DNA from: Scolanthus callimorphus
Taxonomy: Eukaryota; Cnidaria; Anthozoa; Actiniaria; Edwardsiidae
Direction of reading: 5' to 3'
Length of the DNA: 64,000 nt
Assembly (NCBI GenBank): GCA_033964015.1
Contig: CM066919.1
Location: 29,293,459 to 29,357,458, forward strand
In this document: one piece after another, positions 9,737-20,215 of the stretch
Numbering within the stretch: the first letter of the stretch is position 1
Layout: every line of letters starts with the position of its first letter
The notes under the pieces: generated by a model
The model's database searches: none
Seen by the model: the letters and a program-made list of their open reading frames with translations, nothing else
Told to the model about the DNA's origin: nothing
Translations under genes and position numbers: made by a program

Positions 9737-9809
9737 ACCTCGTCCCCAGGGTCTTCTCGGTCGTTTTTCAAAATGGCGGTTAGTTCAGAGAAGACCCTGG
9801 GGGAGGCTG
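9737..9809. repeat. Short hairpin repeat (CCCAGGGTCTTCTC type)
   Basis: Inverted arms CCAGGGTCTTCTC / GAGAAGACCCTGG, nested inside the Harbinger element. A related hairpin occurs at 25878-25955. Confidence 0.7.
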
Positions 9810-11529
9810 TGACGCTGCTGGTGAGTTCTTACACTGGAGATGAGCCAAATCTTTGCACTGCACTGTGACGGCATCTGCCCTCCCATTTCATTGTTGTTGA
9901 TCTCAATTTTGAACAAGCGGCAAAATCAAGCACGGTTAATTAAAGTATACGTGTACCCCTTTGGGGCCTGTGTTGATTATTGTTTGAAAAATTAAAAGTA
10001 TCTTATCCTCACTGCATACCTATTACCCCGTCACGGGAATTAAGTTATGGGAGGTGATCGCGACTGCCGGGTAATAGGCATGCGGTGAGCATGCGAGGCG
10101 AGGTGTCGACCACCACCAGGGGAGGTGGGTGGGGTGAACTTCACGGCTTTGCTGACTCCCCGGCGGCAGCTTCTTACGAACCGAACTCAGGGAAATGGGT
10201 GACTGATTGTGAAACCACGCTGCCAAACATGTTGCCTACAACGCGCAGACTCCAAAGACTCCATATTTGGGTTGTTGTTCAAATTCTTTCGTGGCGTGGC
10301 AATAATGTATGCAGTGAGAATAGTGCCATTTTCGTTTCTCTAACTCTATCCAACATGTCTGAGTTTTGGCGGCCATTTGACCCAGAAGAGGACGGAGAAC
10401 CTTTTGCAAATAAGGAAGGTGAGTCGGTGAGCATGACGCCCTATCCTAGATAATAACCTGGGCTACGGATGAGTTGAGTTTCTGGTAATTTCAAAATACG
10501 TCCTGAAACCCAATGCATAACTGTTTTTGACTGTGTGTATATAGGGTTCTACCGTCCGCTACCCCTACCATAAAAAATATTCGCAAGAAGTCAACTCAAC
10601 TTACTTAACCTTTTTGTTAGCAGACCATGCTCCGCCGAAGACCCGCCGACTACATGTTTCTACTTAAGAAACAGACATCGTTTTGCAAGCATACTCTAAA
10701 AATTCTGGATGGAACGAAGTTCTAGATTCTAGATGAAATAAAGGAAAAAGTATGTTCAAAACACCTGCCAGGGAACTGGTTAAAAAATGAAGCCCTCGCA
10801 GACTACTACAGGCAGGCCTCAAGAGAAGCTGCAATCAAAAGAATACGGAGATCGTAACAAAAAATGTTCAAGGCGCCAACAAAGGAGATCAAGGAAAGCT
10901 TAGCCATGCAACTGCCCGTATGTCCATGACCATACACAACACGATGACCAGATATTCCAAAAAGCGCCTCCCAGACGAAAGGGCAAGAGCAAAGTTCGAT
11001 TATGCTGGGAACTTTGATTCCTGTGCGTCCTAAGTATTGCTGACGCCACACAGAAACGGTGCCGAGTTGAGGAAGATGCTACTGCACCCGAAGCAGGGGA
11101 ACCCAACGTGATTCCACGTAGCAGAGGCAGAAAGAATTAAGAAAAGCACAAAGGGCGCACACAGAAATATGTACCAAGGCAGTTAAAATGATGGACAAAA
11201 TTGACACAATTCTTGATAAATTTGATGTAAGCAACGAATCGGATTACATTTAGGATGTGATGTGGGATTTAAAATGGAAGTAGTGAATAAAACACTTGCC
11301 CGGGCATAACAACGTGTCATTTGCATAATTAGTGGCCGTTTCTACTATAGTGGCTCATTAGCATACTGAGTTGGAGTATGCGGAGAGATCTCAATTATTA
11401 TTGAATAAATTTTTATTTAGAAATAATTCATTCTAAGAGTGATTTTACCAGGATTTTGAGCAACTTTTTAAAAAAATGGCAAGAAATCCAGGTACACAAA
11501 TGTGTTCTCTTTTGATTTTGGTTTGTACT

Positions 11530-11597
11530 GGAAGGACTACATGTAAGATAGATAGATAGATATATAGATAGATATATATAGATAGATATATAGTGTA
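11530..11597. repeat. GATA/TA microsatellite
   Basis: Irregular run of AGAT and ATAT units immediately outside the foldback element that begins at 11600. Confidence 0.85.
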
Positions 11598-11599
11598 AT

Positions 11600-12440
11600 G
11601 TATCAGTCAATTCCAGCGGTGACCATCCCCCCCCCCCCCCCCCCCGGACACCGTGGGGCATTTGCACACCAGTGCCTTCCCTGGGGTGGGGAATTTTGAA
11701 AAATCTTGCTGGCCCCGGGTCGGGAATTGTTTTTCCCCGGGGGAGGGGGGTGGGGAATTTTGGTTTTCTCATCTCAAACGCGTCGGGTTTTGCGAACTAC
11801 AACCCAGTTACAGAAAATAACGCCACATAAAATATAATGCAGAGCATGCCCCGTATACACCACGTTTGTAGACTGACACATTTCACAGTTAACGCCGTCT
11901 TCTATAGAGAAGAAACAGATTTCGCAATTTCGTCTCAGTGGAAAAACATAAAAATGAATTGACACTATAAACAGAGTTCCAATTCCGCAAAAAGTCAATT
12001 AACATATAACTGCGAAATAGTTGCTCTGCAAATAGAATAAAGGTAAATTTCGCATTGAGAGATGCAGCTAAATGGCTACAACCGCGAATGGCCTAGGAAT
12101 GTCACTTCTTTATTTATATTTTGTCTCACTTTCAGTGAAATGAGAACTCGTTCAAAGACGAGAAAACTAAAGTACATTAAAAAAAAAACGAATTGCAAAT
12201 GCTCGGACAGTATAAATGGAGTTGAAGTTTTTGTTGTGAAGCTTTGTCACGCAGAGTTACCGTCTTTTTCTCGTCCCGGGGGTGGGGCATTTTTCCGCTT
12301 TTTGTGTTCCCCGCCGTGGGGTATTCTGCATTTTTGCTAGCCCGGGGGCGGGGAATTTGCAGTTTTATTTTTAGAAATGACCAAATGCCCGGGGGGGGGG
12401 GGGGGGGGGCATGGTCACCGCTGGAATTGACTGATACATA
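11600..12440. mobile_element. Foldback element with C-run/G-run inner borders
   Basis: Inverted ends TATCAGTCAATTCCAGCGGT(GACCAT) at both sides, each followed inward by a homopolymer of about 17-22 C (left) or G (right), then GC-rich arms containing CCCCGGG motifs. About 840 bp, no recognisable coding. Confidence 0.8.
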
Positions 12441-13984
12441 AGCATGACTTTGGTTCATTCCACCATGAAATGCAACCGTACAATTCGATAGAAACCACTA
12501 TATAGCATTGCATATACTCCTAGGTTATCATCATATATTGCATATACTCCTAAGTTGCCATCTTAATGGGACTAACGCGAGTTGCTACTTGTATGCAAAC
12601 CTTTAAATGCAAAAATAAAGACGGTAGGTTTCATACTTTCTAGTAACCCGATTTTGCTCGAATTACTAAAAAATCAGTCTTCACCATTAAAACATTCCTA
12701 ATTGTATTGCGCGACATTGAAACGGGACGTATTGGTATATGACGTACTGCCAGAGATGCTACATTGTTGCAGTTTTGATTTAAAATGATCAAATATATTA
12801 CTATGGACACGACACCGGCTATTTTTTTTGGGGGGTTACAAGTAAAAACTATCTTAAAGTGAAATCGATTGTATTTAGTATACGTGTGCCATTTAACCCT
12901 TATACCCTTTCTTTTTTCTTTCTTTCTAATATTTATAAATAGATTTCTCGAGTATTATTATAGTCTTTACCTGAAGGATCTACCGTGAATAAATAAAGCT
13001 TTACTTACTTTCTTACTACTTAGTACTATACGTCTGTGTCATAATGCAGACATTTTCACAAGTTTAGTAATTCCATCCTCTGCTTCTCTACAACCGCCTT
13101 GAGTCCTTAGTTTGATGTTCGAAATGAAAACGCAAAATGCCTGTTATCTCACCTGTATTCCTCGTGCACGCTTGGATCAATCACTGTCTGTATCGCACCT
13201 GTCTCAAGAATGTAACAAACTTGTAAACAAAACAAACTAAAAAACGCACTTCGCGCGTCAAATCTAATACCTTCTGTCAATAACGATCAGATACATACAG
13301 GGATAATGTCATCATACGTGGCAAGAGATAAAAGAACAGTAGAGGCACATTAGCGGCAAAACACATGAATCAAGCACCAGCACGGGACCGAGGAGAGACC
13401 GCTTGTTTGAAAAGGCCCACCTGCGCCATGTCCCTATGGGAGATGTGATTCAGTCGGTGTATGTCATTATGAAAATATTCGACACGGGATTTGATCCTTT
13501 AAACCAAAGAGCCATCATAAGAGAAGAGCTATCACAGAAAAAGTACACGGTAAGTCTCTTTTTCATCTTTTGGGCTCGAAGGGTAGGGAGGTCGGGCTCC
13601 AGAAGAAAGAGGTCCACTTTTTTTTGTTTGTCAATGAAATTTTTAAACGCCGGTACCTTTTTTATCAACGTTTTTTAATTATTTGAAATATATATATATA
13701 TATATATACATGCATAAATCTTCAATCTTGCTTCGTGAAACAGGTGGATTTTTGTAATGTGCTCAAAACATTATAGTACTCGCGCGGTGCCGGAGTTTGG
13801 GTGAATTATATTCTGAACAATGTTTCTACCTCTATCTAGAGGAGGATAAAAATCTAAATATTAAAAGAAATGTTTTGATTTAACGATACCGAAGTTACCG
13901 AGCTGTACCTTTGTACGAAAGAATCAAGTATTTCACGTGACACTTGGTTCAAAGTGCTTTGAATTTACGACACAGAGTTCTGTA
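12441..13984. other. No gene recognised
   Basis: AT-rich sequence with short TA and TTTC runs (for example a TA microsatellite near 13688-13708). I see no conserved coding segment, RNA gene or long inverted repeat here. Confidence 0.5.
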
Positions 13985-14165
13985 CGTCCTGAAAATATAT
14001 ACGGGAGGGTTTAACCAGGTGGCAGGTGTTGAAAGAAAGGCAGCACCTTCTCAATTATTTAGAAATGTGAGCCCTCGGGGTTGGCCCGGCCGAGGTTTGA
14101 ACCCACAACCTCACACTCGTCAGAAAGACACTCTACCAATGGAGCAAACCGGCATGCGCTGACAG
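13985..14165 (-). mobile_element. tRNA-derived SINE
   Basis: On the minus strand a tRNA-like head carries an A-box-like GCTCCATTGGTAGAGTG and a B-box GGTTCAAACC about 30 bases later. It is followed by a non-tRNA body. Acceptor-stem pairing is absent, so this is a SINE rather than a tRNA gene. The 3' limit of the body is uncertain. Confidence 0.65.
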
Positions 14166-14695
14166 AACCCAAAAATGGCAAGATTTCTACTATAAGGTCA
14201 GGCAAAGTCAGATAGGCTTGATTCTTTGCATAGAGAATCCTTTTTTCTAACTGATTTGACACTTTGGCTGCTGCAGCACTTTTCGACTTTTTTTGGTAGA
14301 ATTGTACAAATTTTGCAATAAAACGATGCAGTAACCAAAGTGTAATCCCTCATATCTTCAAGACGGATCAGTTAGAAAAAAGTCATATTTGATATTTGTT
14401 TCTTATTGTATAAGGATTCTCTATGCAAAGAATCAAGCCTATCTGACTTACCTGACCTTATGGCAATCGTACCCAGAGCCCGTCATCTTTTGGCCAGCGG
14501 CAAGATTCAGGGCAAGATTCAGGGGGAATCGATGTTTGATTGTTGTATGAAAGTTCGTTACGTTTTGGACGTACCACGCATGCTCACAAATCGGATTCCC
14601 CCAGAGCCTTGAATCTTGCCGCTGGCCAAAAGATACGAGATTGACCTTATGGTAGACATCTTGCCATTTTTGGGTTCTGTCGCATGCGCCTTAGT
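14153..14695. mobile_element. Foldback element interrupted by a nested MITE
   Basis: Left arm 14153-14262 (GACAGAACCCAAAAATGGCA and GATTCTTTGCATAGAGAATC) is repeated inverted at 14341-14463 and 14644-14695. The right arm is split by the 180-bp element at 14464-14643. Confidence 0.8.
14464..14643. mobile_element. MITE with 9-bp target duplication (Mutator-like)
   Basis: Begins CAATCGTACCCAGAG and ends in the inverted CGAGATTG, with internal inverted arms containing CTTTTGGCCAGCGGCAAGAT. Flanked by exact 9-bp direct repeats ACCTTATGG (14455-14463 and 14644-14652). A 9-bp duplication is typical of Mutator-like elements. Confidence 0.85.
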
Positions 14696-15000
14696 TGGTC
14701 GTCATGCTTTTTACAAACGTTGATTACCCTTCTCAGATAAGAAGCCGTTACAGCTCGACATTCCACAACTTCTGTTCTCTTCTTATGAGAGTGAAGTGAA
14801 AGCTTCTTAGTTCGAAGAAACGTCGAGACATTTGCAAGTCCGCGTTTGTGCTCTGCACTGTCTATAAATTTGCGCCGTGTTAAACGTACTGCATTATTAA
14901 ACTAGCTGTCCCAAAAATTCCATGCATAGGCGGAGATGCAGATTTTCATGTTTTTTGTAAACTCCCCCCATTTGAGATACATAATTGTCTCCAATGAGCT

Positions 15001-15393
15001 CCACTTCAAAATCTGTCCCACTTCAAAATCTGTTCCACTTCAAAATCCGTCCCACCCCAAAATCTGTTCCACTTCAACATCTGTCTCACTTCAAAATCTG
15101 TTTAACTTCAAAATCTGTCTCACCTCAAAATCTGTTCAACTTCGAAATTTGTTTCACTTCAAAAGCTGTTCCACTTCAAAATCTGTTCCACTTCAAAATC
15201 TGTCCCACCTCAAAATCTGTTGCACATCAAAATCTGTTCCACTTCAAAATCTGTTCCACTTCAAAATCTGTTCCACTTCAAAGTCTGTTCCACTTCAAAA
15301 TCTGTTCCACTTCAAAATCTGTTTCACTTCAAAATCTGTTCCACTTTAAAATCTGTTTCACTTCAAAATCTGTTACACTTCAAAATCTGTTCC
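15001..15393. repeat. 17-bp minisatellite upstream of long form C
   Basis: About 23 copies of a 17-bp unit, CCACTTCAAAATCTGTT, with scattered substitutions. It ends about 120 bp before the ATG of long form C, in the same relative position as the unrelated 43-bp array of gene A. Confidence 0.95.
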
Positions 15394-15469
15394 TCCGCCC
15401 GTGGCATCAAACGTACGGAGAACAGATGATTGTTTGACATACAAGTGTGTCCGTACACTTGATAATTTT

Positions 15470-15485
15470 TGTTACGTTGTTTCAG
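15470..15485 (+). promoter_or_regulatory. 3' splice site of the 5' UTR intron, long form C
   Basis: TTTGTTACGTTGTTTCAG ends at 15485, 28 bases before the ATG at 15514. The tract and position fit a 5' UTR intron. Confidence 0.65.
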
Positions 15486-15513
15486 GTTAACACTCAGGAG
15501 GCGCACCCTTGTG

Positions 15514-17424
15514 ATGGCTTCGCTACGGGTTCTTTTGATATTACTAATATTGACGATGTCATGGTCACAGTCCTTGCCGGCATCGGAAGACACCTCGGAC
15601 GAGACTAAGGAAGAACACCACACGCTGACCAGAAACAAGAGAGCTGTTGGAGTGTTAACCATTTTGGGGTTGGCTCTTAGTGTAGCATCTGCTATTCAAG
15701 GTGGGATTTGCACATTTACCAATTCCGATCTGTGTGGTAGCGACCCTCTTCCTGATATGTTGGACAACCTGCAAGGGAGGCTAAACGACATCGAACGCGG
15801 CTTGTTGTCATTACAATTGGATGTGGCGGACATTTGGCAAGAAACTAAACAGAGCTGGTACCTTGACCAAATTGAGTACACAAGCTATCTTCGTAGGGAA
15901 GTCCTCAAAATACCTCCTCAGGCGGACAAGCAAAATGAGTTCCACAAGTTAAAGCTGCAGCGCTTTATTGACGAGGTGCTTGGGGATAATGGTAATGACA
16001 AGAATGTTTTAGAGGCTCTCTACAACATCCCACGACTGGTGAACAAAGAAGGAATAATCACGCAATACCTGAACAGCCAGAGAGTAAAACACCCCAATGA
16101 CAACTTTGAAGCCCTCAAGCAAACATGGAAATTTATCAAGAACATTTTTAACCTTCAAATTGATGGATATGTCTCAGCCTTGATAGCATATGGGCTCAAG
16201 TACAAGAGTGGACCTAACGCAGATCCAGAAAGCGAAGACAGTCTCGCGTACAAGCAAGCTCTGTCAGAAATTTGTGCGCTATGGAGATCTCAAGATCCTG
16301 AGTTCGAGACTGCATGCACTGGGCTAGAGATCAAGCAGCCTTTTCTGAAAGATCGGCGTAAACCACAGCAGGATTACTTCTTCTCATTCTTTGAACTCTT
16401 TAAGTACCCCGCCCTACAAGTGGAAGTGGATTGCCGCAAAGATGGTACACAAGGACTAGCCGTAGACGCAATGGGTGATCATGCAAACGAATTCTGGGGA
16501 TTCAAACAGCAAGCGAATCAAATTACAAAAACTGACAAGAAAACTAAGAGTGCAGTAAATTATCCACTTGGAGACAACTGCGGAAATAGCGCCTGTGTAC
16601 CCAAGGACGTATCGGTAGGTGGAAGGTCAAATGGTTTTCGCATTGCCGTGGCTACGCAGGATCACCTGTTACTTTACCAGCTCGGGCAAAGCGGCGGACA
16701 GTTAGAACTTGTTTGTAAGAAGGTAATCACGAGTGGAATAGTACACTCTGCAGTGGTGTGCGGGAACTTCTTTGGTTTTATGGGAGACAAAAGGATAGAT
16801 GACTACAAGAGTGGCACGGTAATTTCACTCTTTCAAATAGATTGCAGCAACATGCAGCAGCCAGCAAAGACATGGAATTTGAATCAGGCAAGTAAGTCCC
16901 GTTACCTGCGATGCTCTAACGATGGTACCAAGCCCCTTCTGGAATCAAGCGCTCTTTCTGGAGATGGAAACGACTATGGATATTTCTATGGATCTGCGGC
17001 GATCGATGTAACAAAACCTGGCTCAGATCTTTCCACCACCCAAAACGTCCAGGCCCAGGCTGCGGTAGTGGTGAAACAAAACGGAGGTCTCCCTTGGCAA
17101 GATGGCAGTAAGCGCCTTGGGGACATGGCTGGGCTGGGCTTTGATAGCAAGGGAAATTACTTTATTTCATCCGGGCACTTTTCAACTGCAACAACTGGGA
17201 ACGAGGTTAGCGGTATCTACCTCCGCAACTCTAACGGCACGTTTCCCATCATTCGAGAATTCCCCAAGGATAAAAACGTCAAGTTTTACGACCTTGCCGT
17301 TGATGAAGCTGGCTTTGTTTACTCGGAACAGGAATTCCCTGGCACTAATTCTAAGTGTGTCCACAAATATAATCCCGAGTTGGATCTTGAGAATGTGAAT
17401 TTACTATGGGCTAATAACCAGTAA
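15514..17424 (+). CDS. Secreted helical-domain/beta-propeller protein, long form C
   Basis: A 636-residue frame. The ATG at 15514 is chosen over one at 15469 because a signal peptide (1-21) starts there and the earlier ATG lies upstream of the predicted acceptor. The pro-region ends in RNKR (40-43), then a hydrophobic AVGVLTILG-type segment, Cys pairs (CTFTNSDLCG), the helical domain (WYLDQIEY, RFIDEVLGDNGNDKNVLEA, DRRKPQQDY), then six propeller-like strand clusters ending CVHKYNPELDLEN. The Lys-rich insert of A and E is missing, so residues pass directly to YKQALSEICALWRS, the same motif that is expanded in gene B. The frame is intact. Convergent with short form D 643 bp away. AATAAA occurs near 17613. 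Function unknown. Confidence 0.85.
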   Translation: MASLRVLLILLILTMSWSQSLPASEDTSDETKEEHHTLTRNKRAVGVLTILGLALSVASAIQGGICTFTNSDLCGSDPLPDMLDNLQGRLNDIERGLLSLQLDVADIWQETKQSWYLDQIEYTSYLRREVLKIPPQADKQNEFHKLKLQRFIDEVLGDNGNDKNVLEALYNIPRLVNKEGIITQYLNSQRVKHPNDNFEALKQTWKFIKNIFNLQIDGYVSALIAYGLKYKSGPNADPESEDSLAYKQALSEICALWRSQDPEFETACTGLEIKQPFLKDRRKPQQDYFFSFFELFKYPALQVEVDCRKDGTQGLAVDAMGDHANEFWGFKQQANQITKTDKKTKSAVNYPLGDNCGNSACVPKDVSVGGRSNGFRIAVATQDHLLLYQLGQSGGQLELVCKKVITSGIVHSAVVCGNFFGFMGDKRIDDYKSGTVISLFQIDCSNMQQPAKTWNLNQASKSRYLRCSNDGTKPLLESSALSGDGNDYGYFYGSAAIDVTKPGSDLSTTQNVQAQAAVVVKQNGGLPWQDGSKRLGDMAGLGFDSKGNYFISSGHFSTATTGNEVSGIYLRNSNGTFPIIREFPKDKNVKFYDLAVDEAGFVYSEQEFPGTNSKCVHKYNPELDLENVNLLWANNQ

Positions 17425-18066
17425 TTTTCATAAATATGTCAAGCTCACTGACTTTCCTGTTGAATGATGATCAGTTTACGTCCAAACGGAATTCGTGAAA
17501 TGTTCTCCAGAATGTTAGTTTGTTAGTGAACCAACAACCAGCGGACAAAAACGTCGAAAGGACAACTTCAATGGATTTTTAATATTCAGAACTTTTACAA
17601 CTCGAAATGGGTAAATAAACTTCTTAAATTAAAGGTGGATTTCCCCTGTCACCGAACCCAAATATTCATCTCATCTACTTCAAGAACACTTATTCAATCT
17701 CTGTGTGAAACTTTTTTTGTGGCTCAATAATGTTTACAATTTTCTATATCGATCCAAGATGGCTGTCATTTGCTCCAAGTTATGTTGTAAAGAGCATCCG
17801 AATAAAATCTCATTCTTAATAAAATCCGAAGATGCATCGATCGATCGAATCAGCCAACGACCATTCGCCGATCGGTCGGATGAATAACGATGGCTTGCCG
17901 TTTGTGTCATCTTGACGTCATCGTCAAACCGATCTGCCTAATAAGGGAAAGAAAACCGACGATGACCCGCCAGAGCAATTATAACCTTATCTATTTGAAC
18001 AAGTCCTTGCTACACAAATGAGTCTAACAAGTTCTCCAGTCGCAAACATCATGCACGACGTGCTCG
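17425..18066. other. Intergenic space between convergent genes C and D
   Basis: Contains an AATAAA near 17613 suitable for gene C polyadenylation. No other conserved feature seen. Confidence 0.5.
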
Positions 18067-19113
18067 TCAACGTGATGTTGCAGATGCCGGGCCGGGTGCT
18101 GTAGCGGGTGCAGGATCGGGTGCTGGTGCTGGTCCCGGATTGGGTGCCGGGGTGGGTGTTGGCGTGGGCTCCGGTGGATCGTCTAACTCGCAATTCTCAA
18201 GTCCTTCGATACCTAGTATATGACTTTTTTGTGGCGCTCGTCTATCTGCGTAGTTTGGTTTGGTTGCAAGGCTATTACACTTTTCGGTGTACTTCTCACT
18301 GTTGGGTGTCTTCCACACGGCACACGTCTCGGCCAGAGCCTTATTGTATGATGTTTCGTCGCCTTTAAAGGCGAATGAATAAGCTAAAACAAGCGAGGCG
18401 TATCCATTGTTTTGGTAATCAAGGATCCTTTTAGCGAAATCACACGTTCGTCGAACTGCTTCAGTCGGCTCGCTTTCTTCAGTCGGCTCGCTTTCTTCAG
18501 TCGGCTCGTTTTCTTCAGCCGGCTTGCTTTCTTCCAAGTTCTTTTGATACTGCAAGTAGTGTTCTACCACTTTGTCGTCTGTGACGAGCTTGGGGATGAG
18601 GAACAGCGCCTTGTACACATAGTCATCACGATGAATCCCAAGATTCTGGTCAACAAAGTTTTCGCGAAATGCGACATCCCGTACATTTTCGCTCTCTTTT
18701 AACTCATCAGAAGCAGCCTTAGTCATCTGACTATTAACAAAGTTGATCAGATGCAAGTACCACTTTATAAAAGTTTCTTGCTTGATCTCCGCTACTTCTT
18801 TTTGAAGATTTTTTATTTCGCTCTCGATGTTGGAGACGCTCGTCTTCAAAGCTTCTATTCTTTCGGTGATAGCATCTGGGGAACAATCTCCCGTCTCTGT
18901 GCAAGTAATACTCATAATCATAGCCGCAAGACCTATTGTTATGGATAGGGCGTCCACGTGCGAACCAAATGTTCGTTTGGAGTGAAGTGCCGTTCTCCTG
19001 GTGTGGTTCGTGTGGGGTCTATGTTCGTCATGTTTGATTCCTGAGGTTTCCGAGCTCATCCAGAGTATCACCAGGGTGAAAAATGATGCCAAGAGAATTC
19101 GTGGGACCTTCAT
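18067..19113 (-). CDS. Secreted helical-domain protein, short form D
   Basis: 348 residues from the ATG at 19113, which begins a signal peptide; an in-frame ATG at 19158 lies upstream of the predicted acceptor. The pro-region ends in SKR (45-47). The helical domain matches short form B (FVDQNLGIHRDDYVYKALF, YNKALAETCAVWKT, YADRRAPQKSHILG). It carries an in-frame tandem EPTEES repeat (18-bp units near 18475-18535) and a Pro/Ala-rich tail of about 35 residues. No propeller. Unlike B the frame is open through the conserved C-terminus, so this is the intact short-form reference. Tail-to-tail with long form C. Function unknown. Confidence 0.82.
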   Translation of the reverse strand: MKVPRILLASFFTLVILWMSSETSGIKHDEHRPHTNHTRRTALHSKRTFGSHVDALSITIGLAAMIMSITCTETGDCSPDAITERIEALKTSVSNIESEIKNLQKEVAEIKQETFIKWYLHLINFVNSQMTKAASDELKESENVRDVAFRENFVDQNLGIHRDDYVYKALFLIPKLVTDDKVVEHYLQYQKNLEESKPAEENEPTEESEPTEESEPTEAVRRTCDFAKRILDYQNNGYASLVLAYSFAFKGDETSYNKALAETCAVWKTPNSEKYTEKCNSLATKPNYADRRAPQKSHILGIEGLENCELDDPPEPTPTPTPAPNPGPAPAPDPAPATAPGPASATSR

Positions 19114-19125
19114 TACGTTTGTTTC

Positions 19126-19140
19126 CTTAAAAAGAACATC
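19126..19140 (-). promoter_or_regulatory. 3' splice site of the 5' UTR intron, short form D
   Basis: Minus-strand GATGTTCTTTTTAAG ends 13 bases before the ATG, matching the family pattern. Confidence 0.6.
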
Positions 19141-19174
19141 AAAATTCAGGTTAGTCACGTATGTATAGAAATAG

Positions 19175-19850
19175 GGAAAAATCGAATCAATAAATTGAAA
19201 AAGTGTCAGTTTAATTTAAGACAAACGTTTCGGGCATGGCCCTTATCAGTGTATAAAAGGTGGTATTCGCCATGCTAAAAGATGAGTACGAACAGCCAGA
19301 GATAGTGGAAGTTGATGTTGAGTCCACGTGGGTTAAGAGTTCCCAGTTTAAAGATAAGTTCCATCTCCTGGTGTTTGCGAAGTTAGTTGTCCCCGTGGCG
19401 GCCGCATACCCTAAGATCGTCGATAGAGTGCGATGCAGAGTTGAATTTTCGGCCACGGAGAAACAAGGAGATTTGTTCTTGATACTGCGAAGGTGCTCTT
19501 CAACTCGTTCGCGTAAAGAACAACCGGTTTCACCACTGATGAAGGGCCATGTCCGAAATGTTTGTCTTAAATTACATTGACACTTATTCAATTTATTGAT
19601 TCGATTTTTCACCATTTCTTTACAAGTGTCACGCATCACCCGGAGTTTCAACTCTATCTCATGTATATAAATAGTCTGCTCGCAGGCGTTGGAGACTAGT
19701 TTTTTGGTCGAAAAACCCGAGTTTGCTTTCGCATGGTCGCCATCTTGGATTTGGTGACAAAAATGACAAATCGGCGAATCGGCGGGGGAGGTGAACGGGG
19801 AGGAAAGAGAGAGAGAGAGAGAAAAGAAATTTGTTCGAAATTGCATTCAA
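19175..19850 (-). mobile_element. Penelope-like remnant with GIY-YIG-type fragment
   Basis: On the minus strand, ISGETGCSLRERVEEHLRSI resembles the C-terminal GIY-YIG endonuclease of Penelope-like elements. The 3' end carries TGATGAAGGGCCATG followed by GAAATGTTTGTC, repeated inverted at 19200-19245. Inverted flanks of about 70 bp (19178-19245 and 19545-19612) fit the inverted terminal repeats some Penelope-like copies have. No reverse transcriptase domain is visible. Confidence 0.5.
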
Positions 19851-20215
19851 ATGGCCGAGCGGAAAGTTCTTTTGAGATTGCACTCCATCAACTGAATATT
19901 ACAAGTGCATATCACCCCTGATCTGGCAAAAATTTGGCAAAAACTATTGAAGCTTTACAAAACTAATCCTGTATAATATATGTGTTTTCATACAAATACA
20001 AATATTTTATAGAATTTTTTAATATTTAGCACTAAAAAACGACCGAGTAAATAAGGCTTGGGACGAGTGACGTTTCCTTAGGCCATTGTCCTAGAAGCAT
20101 CCGCGACTGAAACATTTCTCAGATCCTAGCTTGCGCTCACGTGCTTCATAGTTTTTCTATACTTGAATACACAGTTCTTTCTGTGAATACCAAAATACCG
20201 GTACTAGCTCATACT

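Larger units (their letters stand above)
8283..11395. mobile_element. Decayed PIF/Harbinger DNA transposon
   Basis: Inverted ends of about 62 bp (8284-8345 and 11333-11394) share GAGATCT at the tip and GCCACTATAGTAGAAACGG internally, with only a few mismatches. They enclose a minus-strand HARBI1-type transposase remnant. A second region (about 10360-11270) has plus-strand coding-like fragments with many stops, possibly the Myb/SANT-like partner protein that Harbinger elements usually carry. That second assignment is weak. I could not settle the target-site duplication. Confidence 0.8.

Noticed and set aside
10018..10079. Small-RNA-like stem (CCTATTACCCC...GGGTAATAGG)
   Set aside because: The stem closes, but no box motifs of tRNA, 5S or spliceosomal RNA are present, and it lies inside the Harbinger element.
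14936..15437. Two frames of about 140 residues rich in SKSVPLQNLF
   Set aside because: Translation of the 17-bp tandem repeat.
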